Below, in pieces: positions 9,606-18,376 of a stretch of 64,000 nucleotides of DNA. The notes below the pieces were generated by a model that saw nothing but the letters and a program-made list of their open reading frames with translations, searched no databases and was not told the DNA's origin. The stretch is from assembly GCF_003634095.1 (NCBI RefSeq), contig NZ_RBIR01000006.1, forward strand, positions 151,960 to 215,959. Reading direction: 5' to 3'. The position numbers and the translations under genes are program-made. The DNA is from Arthrobacter oryzae (GTDB lineage Bacteria > Actinomycetota > Actinomycetes > Actinomycetales > Micrococcaceae). The stretch's first letter is position 1. Each line of letters starts with the position of its first letter.

Positions 9606-10181
9606 TCAGCCGGCGGCGCACTCGGGCCGCAGCGACACGTCGATCAGGCCCCCGGTTTCGATGATGAAGCGCCGGAGCCACTGCCACGGGCTGAGTTCCG
9701 GGTGCGAGGCCACCATCTGGACCTCCGCCGTCGTGCACTGCCCGATCAGGCGTCCGGCACGGGTGACGTGGTAGCTGGACGTCACCACCGTGACGGACTT
9801 CCAGCCGTTCGCCTCGATCAGCCGCCCGACCGCCTGGGCCTCGCCCCGGGTGTCCAGGCCATTGGGGCGGAAGCAGATAAGGGAGGCGTTGGGAAACGTG
9901 GCGGATTTGCAAGCGTCGTCCGCGGCTGCGTTGCCGGAAGTATCCGTGTGGGACAGGGCCAGGACCGGCACCTTGTATTCCTCTTGGACCTGCTGTGCGA
10001 CGGGCAGCCGCTCGGAGCCGGCGCCGCCCAGCATGATGACGGCGTCGGTGCGGTGCACGCTCAGCGGGTCAACGTTGACGAACAGCTGAAAACAAACGAT
10101 CAGCCACACGGCCGCGGCCCCCACAACGAATGTGAGCACCTGACGGGCCACGGTCTTCAATGCGGGGACGGAATGAGGCAC
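9606..10181 (-). CDS. YdcF family protein (DUF218)
   Basis: The 191-residue protein has an N-terminal membrane anchor (VLTFVVGAAAVWLIVCFQLFV). A DUF218/YdcF domain follows, with the signature TDAVIMLGGAGSERL and the conserved ETGGLIDVS near the C-terminus. In Escherichia coli SanA and YdcF carry this domain. The family is thought to act on envelope precursors or small metabolites, and its substrate is not settled. The GTG at 10181 gives an anchor of normal length. It is divergent from thiL. Confidence 0.8.
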   Translation of the reverse strand: MPHSVPALKTVARQVLTFVVGAAAVWLIVCFQLFVNVDPLSVHRTDAVIMLGGAGSERLPVAQQVQEEYKVPVLALSHTDTSGNAAADDACKSATFPNASLICFRPNGLDTRGEAQAVGRLIEANGWKSVTVVTSSYHVTRAGRLIGQCTTAEVQMVASHPELSPWQWLRRFIIETGGLIDVSLRPECAAG

Positions 10182-10283
10182 GCGTATGAGTCTGACATGG
10201 AGGGTCCTCCGGAAGAAATACGCACCGCCGTGCCCTGATGGCGCCGCTATGTCCCTTCCCCAGTTGTTGTCGGCCCGGCGCGG

Positions 10284-10289
10284 TAGCGT
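10284..10289 (+). promoter_or_regulatory. Likely leaderless -10 element of thiL
   Basis: TAGCGT fits the actinobacterial TAnnnT -10 form and lies six nt before the GTG at 10296, which has no Shine-Dalgarno. Transcription would then start at or next to the GTG. Confidence 0.5.
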
Positions 10290-10295
10290 AGGGCT

Positions 10296-10385
10296 GTGCC
10301 CGAATCTGCAGTTCCCGAATCGCCCGTGCCCGAATCGGCCATGCCCGAAACGACAATGTCCGGATCACACATGCCCGAATCGCCG
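10296..10385 (+). repeat. Six 15-bp in-frame tandem repeats at the 5' end of thiL
   Basis: Units of 15 bp with core CCCGAATCG encode VPESA, VPESP, VPESA, MPETT, MSGSH and MPESP. Five of the six begin with ATG or GTG, so each unit carries a potential start codon and loss or gain of units keeps the frame. Confidence 0.85.
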
Positions 10386-11393
10386 CTGACCGTTGCCGGA
10401 CTCTCCGAGTCCGAGCTCCTCGAACGCATCTTCCCGCGCCTGCTCCGCGGGTCCGCGGCGGCATCCTTGCTGCTCGGCCCGGGCGACGACGCGGCGATCG
10501 TCGCGGCGCCGGACGGGCGGACGGTGCTGAGCATCGACACCCAGGTGGCGGACCAGGACTTCCGGCTCCAATGGAACAACGGCTACCGGACGTCCGGGTA
10601 CGACGTCGGCTGGAAGGCCGCCGCTCAGAACCTCAGCGACATCAATGCCATGGGCGCCCGCGCCACCGCCCTGGTGGTGAGCCTGACGATGCCCCCGGAG
10701 ACCCTTGTCTCGTGGGTGGAGGATTTCGCCGACGGCCTCATGGCCGGGATCAACGAACTGGGGGCAGCGGGCTGTGCCGTGGCCGGCGGAGACCTTGGCC
10801 GGGGCCGCGAACTGGCCGTCAGCGTGGCGATCCTGGGCACCCTTGACGGCAAGGAACCCGTGCTGCGTTCCGGAGCCCGGCCGGGGGACACCGTGGCGCT
10901 GGCGGGAACGGTGGGCCGCGCCGCCGCCGGGCTGGCCCTGCTGGAATCGGACATCCAGGTGGGGGACCTCAGCGCCGAACAACGGGCCCTCATGGACACC
11001 CAGTGCAGGCCCCTGCCGCCGCTCGCTGCCGGCCCGCTGGCCCGTGAGGCCGGCGCGTCGGCCCTCATGGACATCTCGGACGGCCTGGCCCGGGACGGCA
11101 ACCGCATGGCCGCGGCCAGCCACGCCGTGCTCAACCTGGACGCCGCGGCCCTGAAGGAACTCGCGGTGCCGCTGCTGCCGGCATCCGAGCTCCTGGACGC
11201 GGATCCGATGTCCTGGGTCCTGGGCGGCGGCGAAGACCACGGCCTGCTGGCCACATTCCCATCGGGGCTTCAGCTCCCGCCCGGTTTCACTGCGATAGGC
11301 TCGGTAGAGGCCCCTGCACCAACGGAAAGCACGGGAGTAAAGATCGCGGGAAGGCCCGCTGACGCTGTGGGATGGGATCACTTTGCAGACTAA
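10296..11393 (+). CDS. thiL: Thiamine-phosphate kinase
   Basis: The 365-residue protein is ThiL, which phosphorylates thiamine monophosphate to thiamine diphosphate with ATP. Visible motifs are LGPGDDAAIV (metal/ATP site), STDxQ-like VLSIDTQVADQDF, GWKAAAQNLSDINAMGA and LMDISDGLARD. The normal family start corresponds to LSESELLERIFPRL near residue 33. The first 30 residues are six repeats of a five-residue unit related to VPESA. GTG 10296 has no Shine-Dalgarno but sits six nt after TAGCGT, fitting a leaderless transcript. Its end overlaps the DAK2 gene by 11 bp. It complements thiC elsewhere in the window. Confidence 0.93.
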   Translation: MPESAVPESPVPESAMPETTMSGSHMPESPLTVAGLSESELLERIFPRLLRGSAAASLLLGPGDDAAIVAAPDGRTVLSIDTQVADQDFRLQWNNGYRTSGYDVGWKAAAQNLSDINAMGARATALVVSLTMPPETLVSWVEDFADGLMAGINELGAAGCAVAGGDLGRGRELAVSVAILGTLDGKEPVLRSGARPGDTVALAGTVGRAAAGLALLESDIQVGDLSAEQRALMDTQCRPLPPLAAGPLAREAGASALMDISDGLARDGNRMAAASHAVLNLDAAALKELAVPLLPASELLDADPMSWVLGGGEDHGLLATFPSGLQLPPGFTAIGSVEAPAPTESTGVKIAGRPADAVGWDHFAD

Positions 11394-12510
11394 GATTGCC
11401 GCCAACGCGCAAGCGATGAAGCGGTGGCTGGTCAAGGCGGAAACCACGCTCGGAAACCACAGCGACCGCCTGAACGCCATCAATATCTTTCCCGTGGCCG
11501 ACGGCGACACCGGCACCAACCTCTACCTGACCGTCCGGGCCGCAGCCCACGCCGCCCACGGCACGGACCCCGGAGCCGGGGCGCACACCGCCGCGGACCC
11601 GGCCCCGCACACGCCACAGCACCCCGCACACGTCGTCGCCGCACCGGACCCCGCCCTGCACGACGTCGGCGCCGTCCTGGCGCAGGCCGGCCAGGCGGCC
11701 ATGGAACAGGCCCGCGGCAACTCCGGAACACTGTTCGCCGTGTTCCTCTGCGCCGCCGCGGAACCCTTGGCCGGACACACCAGGATCAGCTCGCCCCTGC
11801 TGGCGGCGGCCCTGAACCGGGCCCAGATCCGGGCCTGGTCCGCCCTCAGCGATCCGGTGCCGGGCACCATGCTCTCCGTCATGGAGGCTGCCGCGCGCGC
11901 GGCAGCTGCTGTGGACTCCGAGCACGACGGCGATGACAGCAACCACACCCTGGGCCTGGCCCTGGACGCCGCCGTCGAGGCTGCCCTGGCGGCCGTGGTG
12001 CGCACCGAGGACCAGCTCGACGCCCTGCATGCCGCCCACGTGGTGGACGCCGGCGGGGTGGGCATGCTCCTGATCCTGGACTGCCTCCGTTCCGCCGTGC
12101 TGGGCGAGGAGCTCCAGAGCGAACTGCTGGACGGCCTGCACGGCTACGACGTCCAGGACCCGCACATCCACATGGGCATGCCCCGCGACGACGGCGTCGA
12201 GGTCATGTGCACCATCTCCCTGTCACCGCTGGACGCCGCCATGATGCGGCAGCGGCTCGACGAAATGGGGGACTCGGTGATCATGAGCCAGGTGGGCGGT
12301 GCCGCCGATGCCGCCGGACACTACCGCTGGCGCGTCCACGTCCACGTCCTGGACGCCGAACCCGCCGTCGCGCTGATCCGTTCCCTGGGCGAGCCCACGG
12401 ATATCTCCGTGAGCGAGCTCGCCCTGCCGCGCGACCCGGACCCAAAAGCGGCCACCGCCGCCCCGGCAATGGCCACTGAAACCCGAAACCCCGACGGATA
12501 TGCACGCTGA
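11383..12510 (+). CDS. DAK2 domain-containing protein
   Basis: The 375-residue protein begins with a DAK2 domain, the dihydroxyacetone-kinase L-type fold. It shows NAINIFPVADGDTGTNLYLT, which holds the Asp residues that bind Mg-ATP, then QARGNSGTLFA and DPVPGTMLSVM. This organisation resembles the YloV/FakA family, where FakA phosphorylates fatty acids bound to a FakB partner. It is shorter than FakA, and no FakB partner is seen in the window. A role in exogenous fatty-acid activation is therefore family inference only. Translation likely starts at TTG 11383 inside the end of thiL and ends overlapping recG, so the three genes form a coupled chain. Confidence 0.85.
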   Translation: MQTKIAANAQAMKRWLVKAETTLGNHSDRLNAINIFPVADGDTGTNLYLTVRAAAHAAHGTDPGAGAHTAADPAPHTPQHPAHVVAAPDPALHDVGAVLAQAGQAAMEQARGNSGTLFAVFLCAAAEPLAGHTRISSPLLAAALNRAQIRAWSALSDPVPGTMLSVMEAAARAAAAVDSEHDGDDSNHTLGLALDAAVEAALAAVVRTEDQLDALHAAHVVDAGGVGMLLILDCLRSAVLGEELQSELLDGLHGYDVQDPHIHMGMPRDDGVEVMCTISLSPLDAAMMRQRLDEMGDSVIMSQVGGAADAAGHYRWRVHVHVLDAEPAVALIRSLGEPTDISVSELALPRDPDPKAATAAPAMATETRNPDGYAR

Positions 12511-14734
12511 ACTTGAACTGGGCCTGGAGCGCCGCATCGGCAAACGCTCCGCGGCCGTCATCGAAAAGCACCTTGGCATCGATACTGTCGGCGGCCTGCT
12601 GAACTATTTCCCCCGCCGCTACCTCAGCCGCGGCGAGCTCACGCCCATCAGCGAGGTCCCGCTGGATGAGGACGTGACCCTGATCGCCCGGGTCATCTCC
12701 AACAGCACCCGGCCCATGCGCGCCCGGAAGGGTTCGCTCACCGACGTCGTGATCTCTGACGACGCCGGGACCGGCGGCGCGCTGCCGGGCACGCTCAAGG
12801 TCAGCTTCTTCAACGGGTTCCGGGCCAAGGCCGAACTGCAGCCGGGCCGGCGCGCCATGTTTTCCGGCAAGGTCACCCGCTACGGCGGATCGCTCGGGTT
12901 GACCAATCCCGATTTCCTGCTGCTCGACGAAGACCCCGACACCCCGGGCATCGATCCGGAGACGCTCGCGGCCATGCCCATCCCGGTGTATCCGGCCACG
13001 GCGAAACTGACCAGCTGGTCCATCCAGAAGGTCATCTCCACGCTGCTGAACACCGTGGAGCTGGAGGCCCTCGACGATCCGCTGCCGCCGGAGATCGCGG
13101 CCCGGGAGAAATTCCTGCCGGTTGCCGACGCCTACCGGCTGATCCATGCCCCGCAAACCCCGGCGGACTTCCAGCGCGCCCGGGACCGTTTCCGCTACCA
13201 GGAAGCGCTCGTGCTGCAGTCGGCCCTGGCCCGCCGCCGGGCCCAGCTGGCCGCCGAGGAGGCCACCGCCCGGCGCCCGGCACCGGACGGACTGCTGCCC
13301 GCCTTCGACCGGCAGCTGCCGTTCACGCTGACCGCCGGCCAGGCCGCCGTCGGCAAGACGCTCGCCGCGGAGCTCGCCCAGGACTCGCCCATGAACCGGC
13401 TGCTCCAGGGCGAGGTGGGCTCCGGCAAGACCATTGTTGCCCTGCGCGCCATGCTGCAGGTGGTGGACGCCGGGGGACAGGCTGCCCTGCTGGCCCCCAC
13501 CGAGGTCCTGGCGGCCCAGCACTACGAATCCATCCGGCGCACGCTCGGGCCGCTCTCCCGGGACGGGATGCTGGGCGCATTCGGGCCCGACGCCGTCCAG
13601 GTCACCCTCCTCACCGGCTCCATGCCCACCGCGGCGCGGAAGCAGGCCATGCTGGACGCGGCGTCCGGGACGGCGGGAATCGTGATCGGCACCCACGCCC
13701 TGCTCAGCGAGAACGTCTCCTTCTACGACCTCGGGCTGATTGTGGTGGACGAACAGCACCGCTTCGGCGTGGAACAGCGCGACGCCCTGCGGGCAAAGGC
13801 CAGCAAGCCGCCGCACCTGCTGGTCATGACCGCCACCCCGATTCCCCGGACTGTGGCCATGACCGTGTTCGGGGACTTGGAAACCTCCGTGCTGGACGAG
13901 CTCCCCGCGGGCCGCGCGCCGATCTCCACCCACGTGGTGGGGCTCGCGGAGCACCCGGGGTGGGCCGGCCGCATCTGGTCCCGCTCGCGGGAGGAGATCG
14001 ACGCCGGCCACCAGGTCTACGTCGTGTGCCCCAAGATCGGCGAGGACGACGACGGCGACTTCACCCCGGGCGAGGCAGAGCCGTCCGCCGCGGACCTGGA
14101 AGGCGACAACGGCGCGCGCGAGCTCGCCTCCGTCACCGGCGTCGTCGAACACCTCCGGGACGAGCCCGCCCTCGCCGGGGTCACCGTGGCGCCCCTGCAC
14201 GGCCGGCAGGACCCCGTCCTGAAGTCGGAGACCATGGCCTCCTTCACCGCCAACCAGACGAAGCTCCTGGTCTCGACAACCGTGATTGAGGTCGGCGTGG
14301 ACGTGCACAACGCCACGCTTATGGTGATCCTGGACGCGGACCGTTTTGGCATCTCCCAGCTCCATCAGCTGCGCGGCCGGGTGGGCCGTGGCGGCCTGCC
14401 GGGGACCTGTCTGCTGGTCACCACCCTGGAGCCGGGCCATCCGAGCCGCCGCCGGCTCGACGCCGTCGCCGCCACCACCGACGGCTTCGAGCTGTCCCAG
14501 GAGGACCTCAAACTCCGCCGGGAGGGCGACATCCTGGGCGCATCGCAGTCCGGCGGGCGCTCCACCCTGAAGCTGCTGCGCGTGCTCGAACACGAGGACA
14601 TCATTGCCAAGGCCCGGCAGGATGCTCAGCGGATCGTGGCCGCGGACCCATCCCTGGCGGGCCAGCCGGGTCTCGCGGCGGCCATCGACGAATACTTGAA
14701 CCCCGAGAAGGAGGCGTTCCTTGAACGCGGCTAG
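12500..14734 (+). CDS. recG: ATP-dependent DNA helicase RecG
   Basis: The 744-residue protein is RecG, the branch-migrating helicase that remodels stalled forks and Holliday junctions. It has an N-terminal wedge/OB domain to about residue 200. Walker A is GEVGSGKT near 303 and the DEAD-type box is VVDEQHRFG near 416. The TATPIPRT motif III and the C-terminal QLRGRVGRGG motif VI follow. An acidic insert (EDDDGDFTPGEAEPSAADLEGD) lies in the second RecA domain. ATG 12500 overlaps the DAK2 stop by 11 bp. Confidence 0.97.
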   Translation: MHAELELGLERRIGKRSAAVIEKHLGIDTVGGLLNYFPRRYLSRGELTPISEVPLDEDVTLIARVISNSTRPMRARKGSLTDVVISDDAGTGGALPGTLKVSFFNGFRAKAELQPGRRAMFSGKVTRYGGSLGLTNPDFLLLDEDPDTPGIDPETLAAMPIPVYPATAKLTSWSIQKVISTLLNTVELEALDDPLPPEIAAREKFLPVADAYRLIHAPQTPADFQRARDRFRYQEALVLQSALARRRAQLAAEEATARRPAPDGLLPAFDRQLPFTLTAGQAAVGKTLAAELAQDSPMNRLLQGEVGSGKTIVALRAMLQVVDAGGQAALLAPTEVLAAQHYESIRRTLGPLSRDGMLGAFGPDAVQVTLLTGSMPTAARKQAMLDAASGTAGIVIGTHALLSENVSFYDLGLIVVDEQHRFGVEQRDALRAKASKPPHLLVMTATPIPRTVAMTVFGDLETSVLDELPAGRAPISTHVVGLAEHPGWAGRIWSRSREEIDAGHQVYVVCPKIGEDDDGDFTPGEAEPSAADLEGDNGARELASVTGVVEHLRDEPALAGVTVAPLHGRQDPVLKSETMASFTANQTKLLVSTTVIEVGVDVHNATLMVILDADRFGISQLHQLRGRVGRGGLPGTCLLVTTLEPGHPSRRRLDAVAATTDGFELSQEDLKLRREGDILGASQSGGRSTLKLLRVLEHEDIIAKARQDAQRIVAADPSLAGQPGLAAAIDEYLNPEKEAFLERG

Positions 14735-14761
14735 GACCACACATCAAGGGCAGCGGCCGCT

Positions 14762-15400
14762 ATGAGCCGGATCATTGCCGGCGCCGCCGGCGGCAGCCCG
14801 CTGACCAGCGTGCCCGGAAACCTGACCCGGCCCACGACGGACCGCGTCAAGGAGGCGCTGTTTTCCCGGCTCGACGCCTTCAACGTCATTGCCGGCGCCC
14901 GGGTGCTGGACCTGTATGCAGGATCGGGCTCGCTGGGCGTGGAGAGCGGCAGCCGCGGCGCCAGCTCCGTGGATCTGGTGGAGTTCGATGCCAAGGCCAG
15001 CGCCGTGTGCCAGAAGAACGCGGACCTGGTCAACACCGTGGCGGCCCGCAAAGTGGTGTCCGTGCACCGCTCCAAGGTCGAATCGTTCCTGGAGCGGACC
15101 GCCGACGCCGTGCGCTGGGACCTGGTGTTCCTGGACCCGCCCTACCCCTTGGACGAGCCTGCACTGGCCGCCGTCCTGGCCAAGCTGGTGCCGCACCTGG
15201 GTGAGGGCGCCGTCGTGGTGGTGGAGCGCTCTTCCCGGAGCCCCGAACCGGCGTGGCCCGCGGGCCTGGAACGGTTTGCCGAGAAGAAGTACGGCGAAAC
15301 CCGGCTGTGGTACGCCGAACCCGGCGTGGAGCCTGCTGGGGGCGTGGACGCGGAGGACCTGGAAGCCGCCGACGTCGTGGACGCAGGAGCCGGGGACTAG
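14762..15400 (+). CDS. rsmD: 16S rRNA (guanine(966)-N2)-methyltransferase
   Basis: The 212-residue protein is RsmD, which methylates G966 of 16S rRNA using S-adenosylmethionine. The start MSRIIAGAAGG is typical. The SAM-binding motif is VLDLYAGSGSLGVE and the catalytic motif is FLDPPYP. It lies 27 nt after recG, the usual actinobacterial neighbour. The stop codon lies in a CTAG that also supplies the stop of the convergent spermidine-synthase-like gene. The Ala/Glu/Asp-rich last 25 residues exceed the catalytic core. Confidence 0.95.
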   Translation: MSRIIAGAAGGSPLTSVPGNLTRPTTDRVKEALFSRLDAFNVIAGARVLDLYAGSGSLGVESGSRGASSVDLVEFDAKASAVCQKNADLVNTVAARKVVSVHRSKVESFLERTADAVRWDLVFLDPPYPLDEPALAAVLAKLVPHLGEGAVVVVERSSRSPEPAWPAGLERFAEKKYGETRLWYAEPGVEPAGGVDAEDLEAADVVDAGAGD

Positions 15401-16182
15401 CCGGACAGCACGTCCAGCTCCACCCCGGCGAGGACCTTGGCCGGGTGCGGCCCGCGCGCCGTGAGCGCCGCCGTCCAGGCCTCGGGCCACGGGCCCTGCG
15501 TGCCGGTCAGGATGATGTTCCCGGGGTACCGGCCCGTGAACATTCCGGCTTCCGCGAAGGCCGCGACGCCGGTCATGGCCTGGCGCAGGGCCGCGACCTG
15601 GCTGCGGACCAGGGTCAGCCCGGGTTCGTCGCCCACGTTGACTATCAGCACCCCGCGGGGCGTCAGCCGTGCCGCGGCCTCCTGGTAGAACGCGGTGCAC
15701 GCGATATGCTCCGGCGCCTCCGGCCCGGAGAAGATGTCCAGGATCACGACGTCGAAGCGCAGTTCCGCCGGAAGCTCGGCGAGGGCGTCGCGGGCATCGC
15801 CGATCACCGTGTGCAGCTGCGTGCCCGCCGGCAGGGGCAGCTGCGCCAGCACGAAGTCCAGCAGTTCGCGCTCCAGCTCCACGGCGTACTGGACCGATCC
15901 GGGCCGGGTGGCCTGGATGTAGCGGGCCAGGGTCAGGGCGCCCGCGCCCAGGTGCAGCGCGCTGATGGGCTCGCCCCACGGGGCGGCGAGGTCCACCACA
16001 TGCCCGATACGGCGCAGGTATTCGTAGAAGATGTCCGAGGGATCGGCCAGATTGACGTGGGACTGCTCGGCGCCGCCGATGCTCAGCACGAAGCCGCCGT
16101 CCGTAAAGGGATCCGGTTCGATTTCCGCGTGCTGTCCCGTGGTCCGCAGGAAACGCGAGCCGCCCGGCTGCTGCTCCGGCAT
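15397..16182 (-). CDS. Spermidine-synthase-like methyltransferase-fold protein
   Basis: The 261-residue protein has the SpeE-type Rossmann fold: SALHLGAGALTLARYI (glycine-rich nucleoside site), VQYAVELERELLDF (acidic end of strand 2) and FDVVILDIFSGPEAPEH (strand 4 with the gate Asp). The aminopropyltransferase gatekeeping region is not clearly canonical. It may be one of the widespread actinobacterial SpeE-like proteins of unknown substrate rather than true spermidine synthase. ATG 16182 lies just beyond the aminotransferase stop with a GGGACAGG element upstream; GTG 16200 is the alternative. It is the last gene of a three-gene minus-strand operon. Confidence 0.8.
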   Translation of the reverse strand: MPEQQPGGSRFLRTTGQHAEIEPDPFTDGGFVLSIGGAEQSHVNLADPSDIFYEYLRRIGHVVDLAAPWGEPISALHLGAGALTLARYIQATRPGSVQYAVELERELLDFVLAQLPLPAGTQLHTVIGDARDALAELPAELRFDVVILDIFSGPEAPEHIACTAFYQEAAARLTPRGVLIVNVGDEPGLTLVRSQVAALRQAMTGVAAFAEAGMFTGRYPGNIILTGTQGPWPEAWTAALTARGPHPAKVLAGVELDVLSG

Positions 16183-16184
16183 TG

Positions 16185-17405
16185 TCACAGCCTGTCCCAC
16201 AGGGTCGCGAGCCGCTCGGCGGCCTCCTCCAGCACGTACAGCTGCTTGCAGAAGGCGAATCGCAGCAGGCTGCGGGTGCGTTCGGCGCCGTCGGCGTGGC
16301 AGAAGACCGGAACCGGGATGGCGGCGACGCCCACCAGGGCCGGAAGCCTGCGGGCCAGTTCCACAGAATCGGTGATGCCGAGCGGGGAGGTGTCCACGTT
16401 CACGAAGTAGGTGCCCTGCGGTGTCAGGACGTCGAGGCCGGCCGCGCGGAGTCCTTCGCTGAGGATGTCCCGCTTGTACCGGAGCGTGTCGGCGATGCCG
16501 GTGTAGAACTCGTCCGGCAGGCCCAGCCCCAGCGCGATCGCGGCCTGGAAGGGCGTGCCGGAGCTATAGCTCAGGAACTGTTTGACGGTCCGGGCGGCGG
16601 CCACGAGGTGCTCCGGCCCGGAAAGCCATCCGATCTTCCACCCGGTAAAGGAGAAGGTCTTGCCCGCGGAGGAAATGGTAAGGGTGCGCTCTGCCGCGCC
16701 GGGCAGGGTGGCCACGGGGATGTGCTGCACCCCGAAGGTCAGGTGCTCGTAGACTTCGTCGGTGATGATGACGGCGTCGTGCCGCTCGGCGAGTTCGACG
16801 ACGCGCTGAAGCACCTCGCGGGGGAAGACCGCGCCGGTGGGGTTGTGTGGGTTGTTGACCAGCACCACCTTGGTGCGCGGGCTGAAGGCCGCCTCGAGCG
16901 CGGCGAGGTCCGGCATGAAGTCCGGGGCCAGCAGCGGGGCGGTGACGTGGGTGGCGCCGGAGAGGCCGATGATGGCGCCGTAGGAGTCGTAGAACGGCTC
17001 GAACGTGAGCACCTCATCGCCGGGACCCACCAGCGCGAGCAGCGAGGCGGCGATGGCCTCGGTGGCGCCGGTGGTGACGATGATCTCGGTCTGGGGATCG
17101 GGGGCCAGCCCGTAGAAGCGCTGCTGGTGGACCGAGATCGCTTCGCGCAGCGGCAGGATGCCCTTGCCGGGCGCGTACTGGTTGGCTCCGGCGGCGATTG
17201 CGGCCTGGGCAGCTTCCTTGATCTCCACGGGGCCGTCCTCGTCCGGGAAGCCCTGGCCGAGGTTGATGGCTCCCGTGCTGAGGGCCAGCGTGGTCATCTC
17301 CTCGAAGATCGTGACGCCGAGGGAACCGTCGGGGGAGAGCAGGTTGGCGCCGGTGGCGGCGCGCTGCCACGGAAAGCCGGGCCGGGGCTGGGCGGGGCCG
17401 GTCAT
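16185..17405 (-). CDS. Pyridoxal-phosphate aminotransferase, class I/II
   Basis: The 406-residue protein is a fold-type I aminotransferase. It shows LGQGFPDEDGP near the N-terminus, NNPHNPTGAVFPREVL and ITDEVYEHL with the PLP-contacting Asp and Tyr. SSAGKTFSFTGWKIGW holds the Schiff-base Lys, and a C-terminal RFAFCK Arg binds the substrate carboxylate. It resembles the kynurenine/methionine aminotransferase branch (YbdL/DapC-like), so the amino donor is not certain. ATG 17405 overlaps the upstream SDR stop in an ATGA, giving tight coupling. The open frame extends to 17528, but the added residues are out-of-frame shadow of the SDR gene. Confidence 0.9.
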   Translation of the reverse strand: MTGPAQPRPGFPWQRAATGANLLSPDGSLGVTIFEEMTTLALSTGAINLGQGFPDEDGPVEIKEAAQAAIAAGANQYAPGKGILPLREAISVHQQRFYGLAPDPQTEIIVTTGATEAIAASLLALVGPGDEVLTFEPFYDSYGAIIGLSGATHVTAPLLAPDFMPDLAALEAAFSPRTKVVLVNNPHNPTGAVFPREVLQRVVELAERHDAVIITDEVYEHLTFGVQHIPVATLPGAAERTLTISSAGKTFSFTGWKIGWLSGPEHLVAAARTVKQFLSYSSGTPFQAAIALGLGLPDEFYTGIADTLRYKRDILSEGLRAAGLDVLTPQGTYFVNVDTSPLGITDSVELARRLPALVGVAAIPVPVFCHADGAERTRSLLRFAFCKQLYVLEEAAERLATLWDRL

Positions 17406-18370
17406 CGGGCGCCTGCCGCGTCGGAGCTGCCGGTGGCGGCAGGGGCAGCCGGCGTGCCCGCACCCCGGCCGGTGAACTTGTCCATGGTGGAGTAGATGCC
17501 AAAGACCTTTCCGCCGACGAAGTCCCACGCCCGCACCGGCAGGACGCCCTTGAGGACCTTGCCCAGCCGGGCCATGGCCGGGGCGATCAGCAGCGGCTGC
17601 CCGGCGGCGGTCGCCCGCCAGGCCCGGTTCACGGCATCCCCGGGCGTCATGAGCGGGGTCAGCAGCGGCCCGCGCGCTCCCTGGAACATGCCCGTGGAGA
17701 TGTAGCTGGGGCAGAACGTGGTGACTTTCACGTGGCCGTAGCCTTGCTGCTCAAGTTCAAGCCGGAGGGAATCGCTCCAGCCGATCACCGCCCATTTGGA
17801 GGCGGCGTACACACTCATCCGCGGATTCGAGACCGTGCCGGCGGCGGAGGCGACATTGAGGATCCGCCGGGGGCGGCCGGCGTCGGCCATCATGGCCGGC
17901 AGGAACTCGAGGGTGACATACATGGGGGCCAGGGCGTTGATCTCCATGGTCAGGGCAATGTCGTGGTCCGGGGTGTGGTCCCAGAAGTACGCGCCGCGGA
18001 CAATTCCGGCGTTGTTCACTAGGAGCGCGAGCGGTCCCTCGGCGCGGGCCTCGAGCGCGGCCTCGGCGATCGCCGCGCGGTCCGCCAGATTGACTGTCCG
18101 GGGGACGGCGCGGGCGCCGAGGGCGGTCACTTCAGCGGCGGTGCTGGCCAGGGCCTCGGCGTCGACGTCCCAGAGGATCACCACCGCGGCGCCTTCGCTG
18201 GCGGCGCGGAGGGCGTACAGCCGTCCCATGCCCATGGCCGCGCCGGTGACCAGGACCACGCCGCCGGCCACGGTGAAGGGCTGCACAGTGGAAGGCCGCG
18301 CGGTGAAACGCAGGGCAGTGAACGGCAGGGACTTGAAAGGCAGGGCGAAGCGATTGCTCGAGGCTGACAT
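17402..18370 (-). CDS. Short-chain dehydrogenase/reductase with N-terminal pentapeptide repeat
   Basis: The 322-residue protein is a classical SDR. The cofactor motif is VTGAAMGMGR, NNAG follows the middle strand, and the catalytic Ser and YAASK (Tyr-x-x-x-Lys) are present. The Asp in LWDVDAE after strand 2 suggests NAD preference. Substrate is unknown. Residues 10-34 are five copies of a five-residue unit (LPFKS, LPFTA, LRFTA, RPSTV, QPFTV), so the fold starts only near residue 34. ATG 18370 has no Shine-Dalgarno but TAACAT lies six nt upstream, fitting a leaderless message. It is first in an operon with the aminotransferase and SpeE-like gene and divergent from coaD. Confidence 0.9.
   Translation of the reverse strand: MSASSNRFALPFKSLPFTALRFTARPSTVQPFTVAGGVVLVTGAAMGMGRLYALRAASEGAAVVILWDVDAEALASTAAEVTALGARAVPRTVNLADRAAIAEAALEARAEGPLALLVNNAGIVRGAYFWDHTPDHDIALTMEINALAPMYVTLEFLPAMMADAGRPRRILNVASAAGTVSNPRMSVYAASKWAVIGWSDSLRLELEQQGYGHVKVTTFCPSYISTGMFQGARGPLLTPLMTPGDAVNRAWRATAAGQPLLIAPAMARLGKVLKGVLPVRAWDFVGGKVFGIYSTMDKFTGRGAGTPAAPAATGSSDAAGAR
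18269..18343 (-). repeat. Five 15-bp in-frame tandem repeats at the 5' end of the SDR gene
   Basis: Read on the minus strand, five diverged 15-bp units with core CTGCCGTTCACTGCC follow each other without gaps. They encode residues 10-34, just before the nucleotide-binding fold. Confidence 0.8.
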
Positions 18371-18376
18371 GCAGTC

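Noticed and set aside
10365..11519. 384-codon frame antisense to thiL
   Set aside because: No recognisable protein, no start signal; it covers a certain gene.
12281..14740. Long open frame (819 codons) antisense to recG
   Set aside because: It mirrors recG codon bias, is Gly/Arg/His/Gln-rich with no domain, and recG itself is complete with all motifs.
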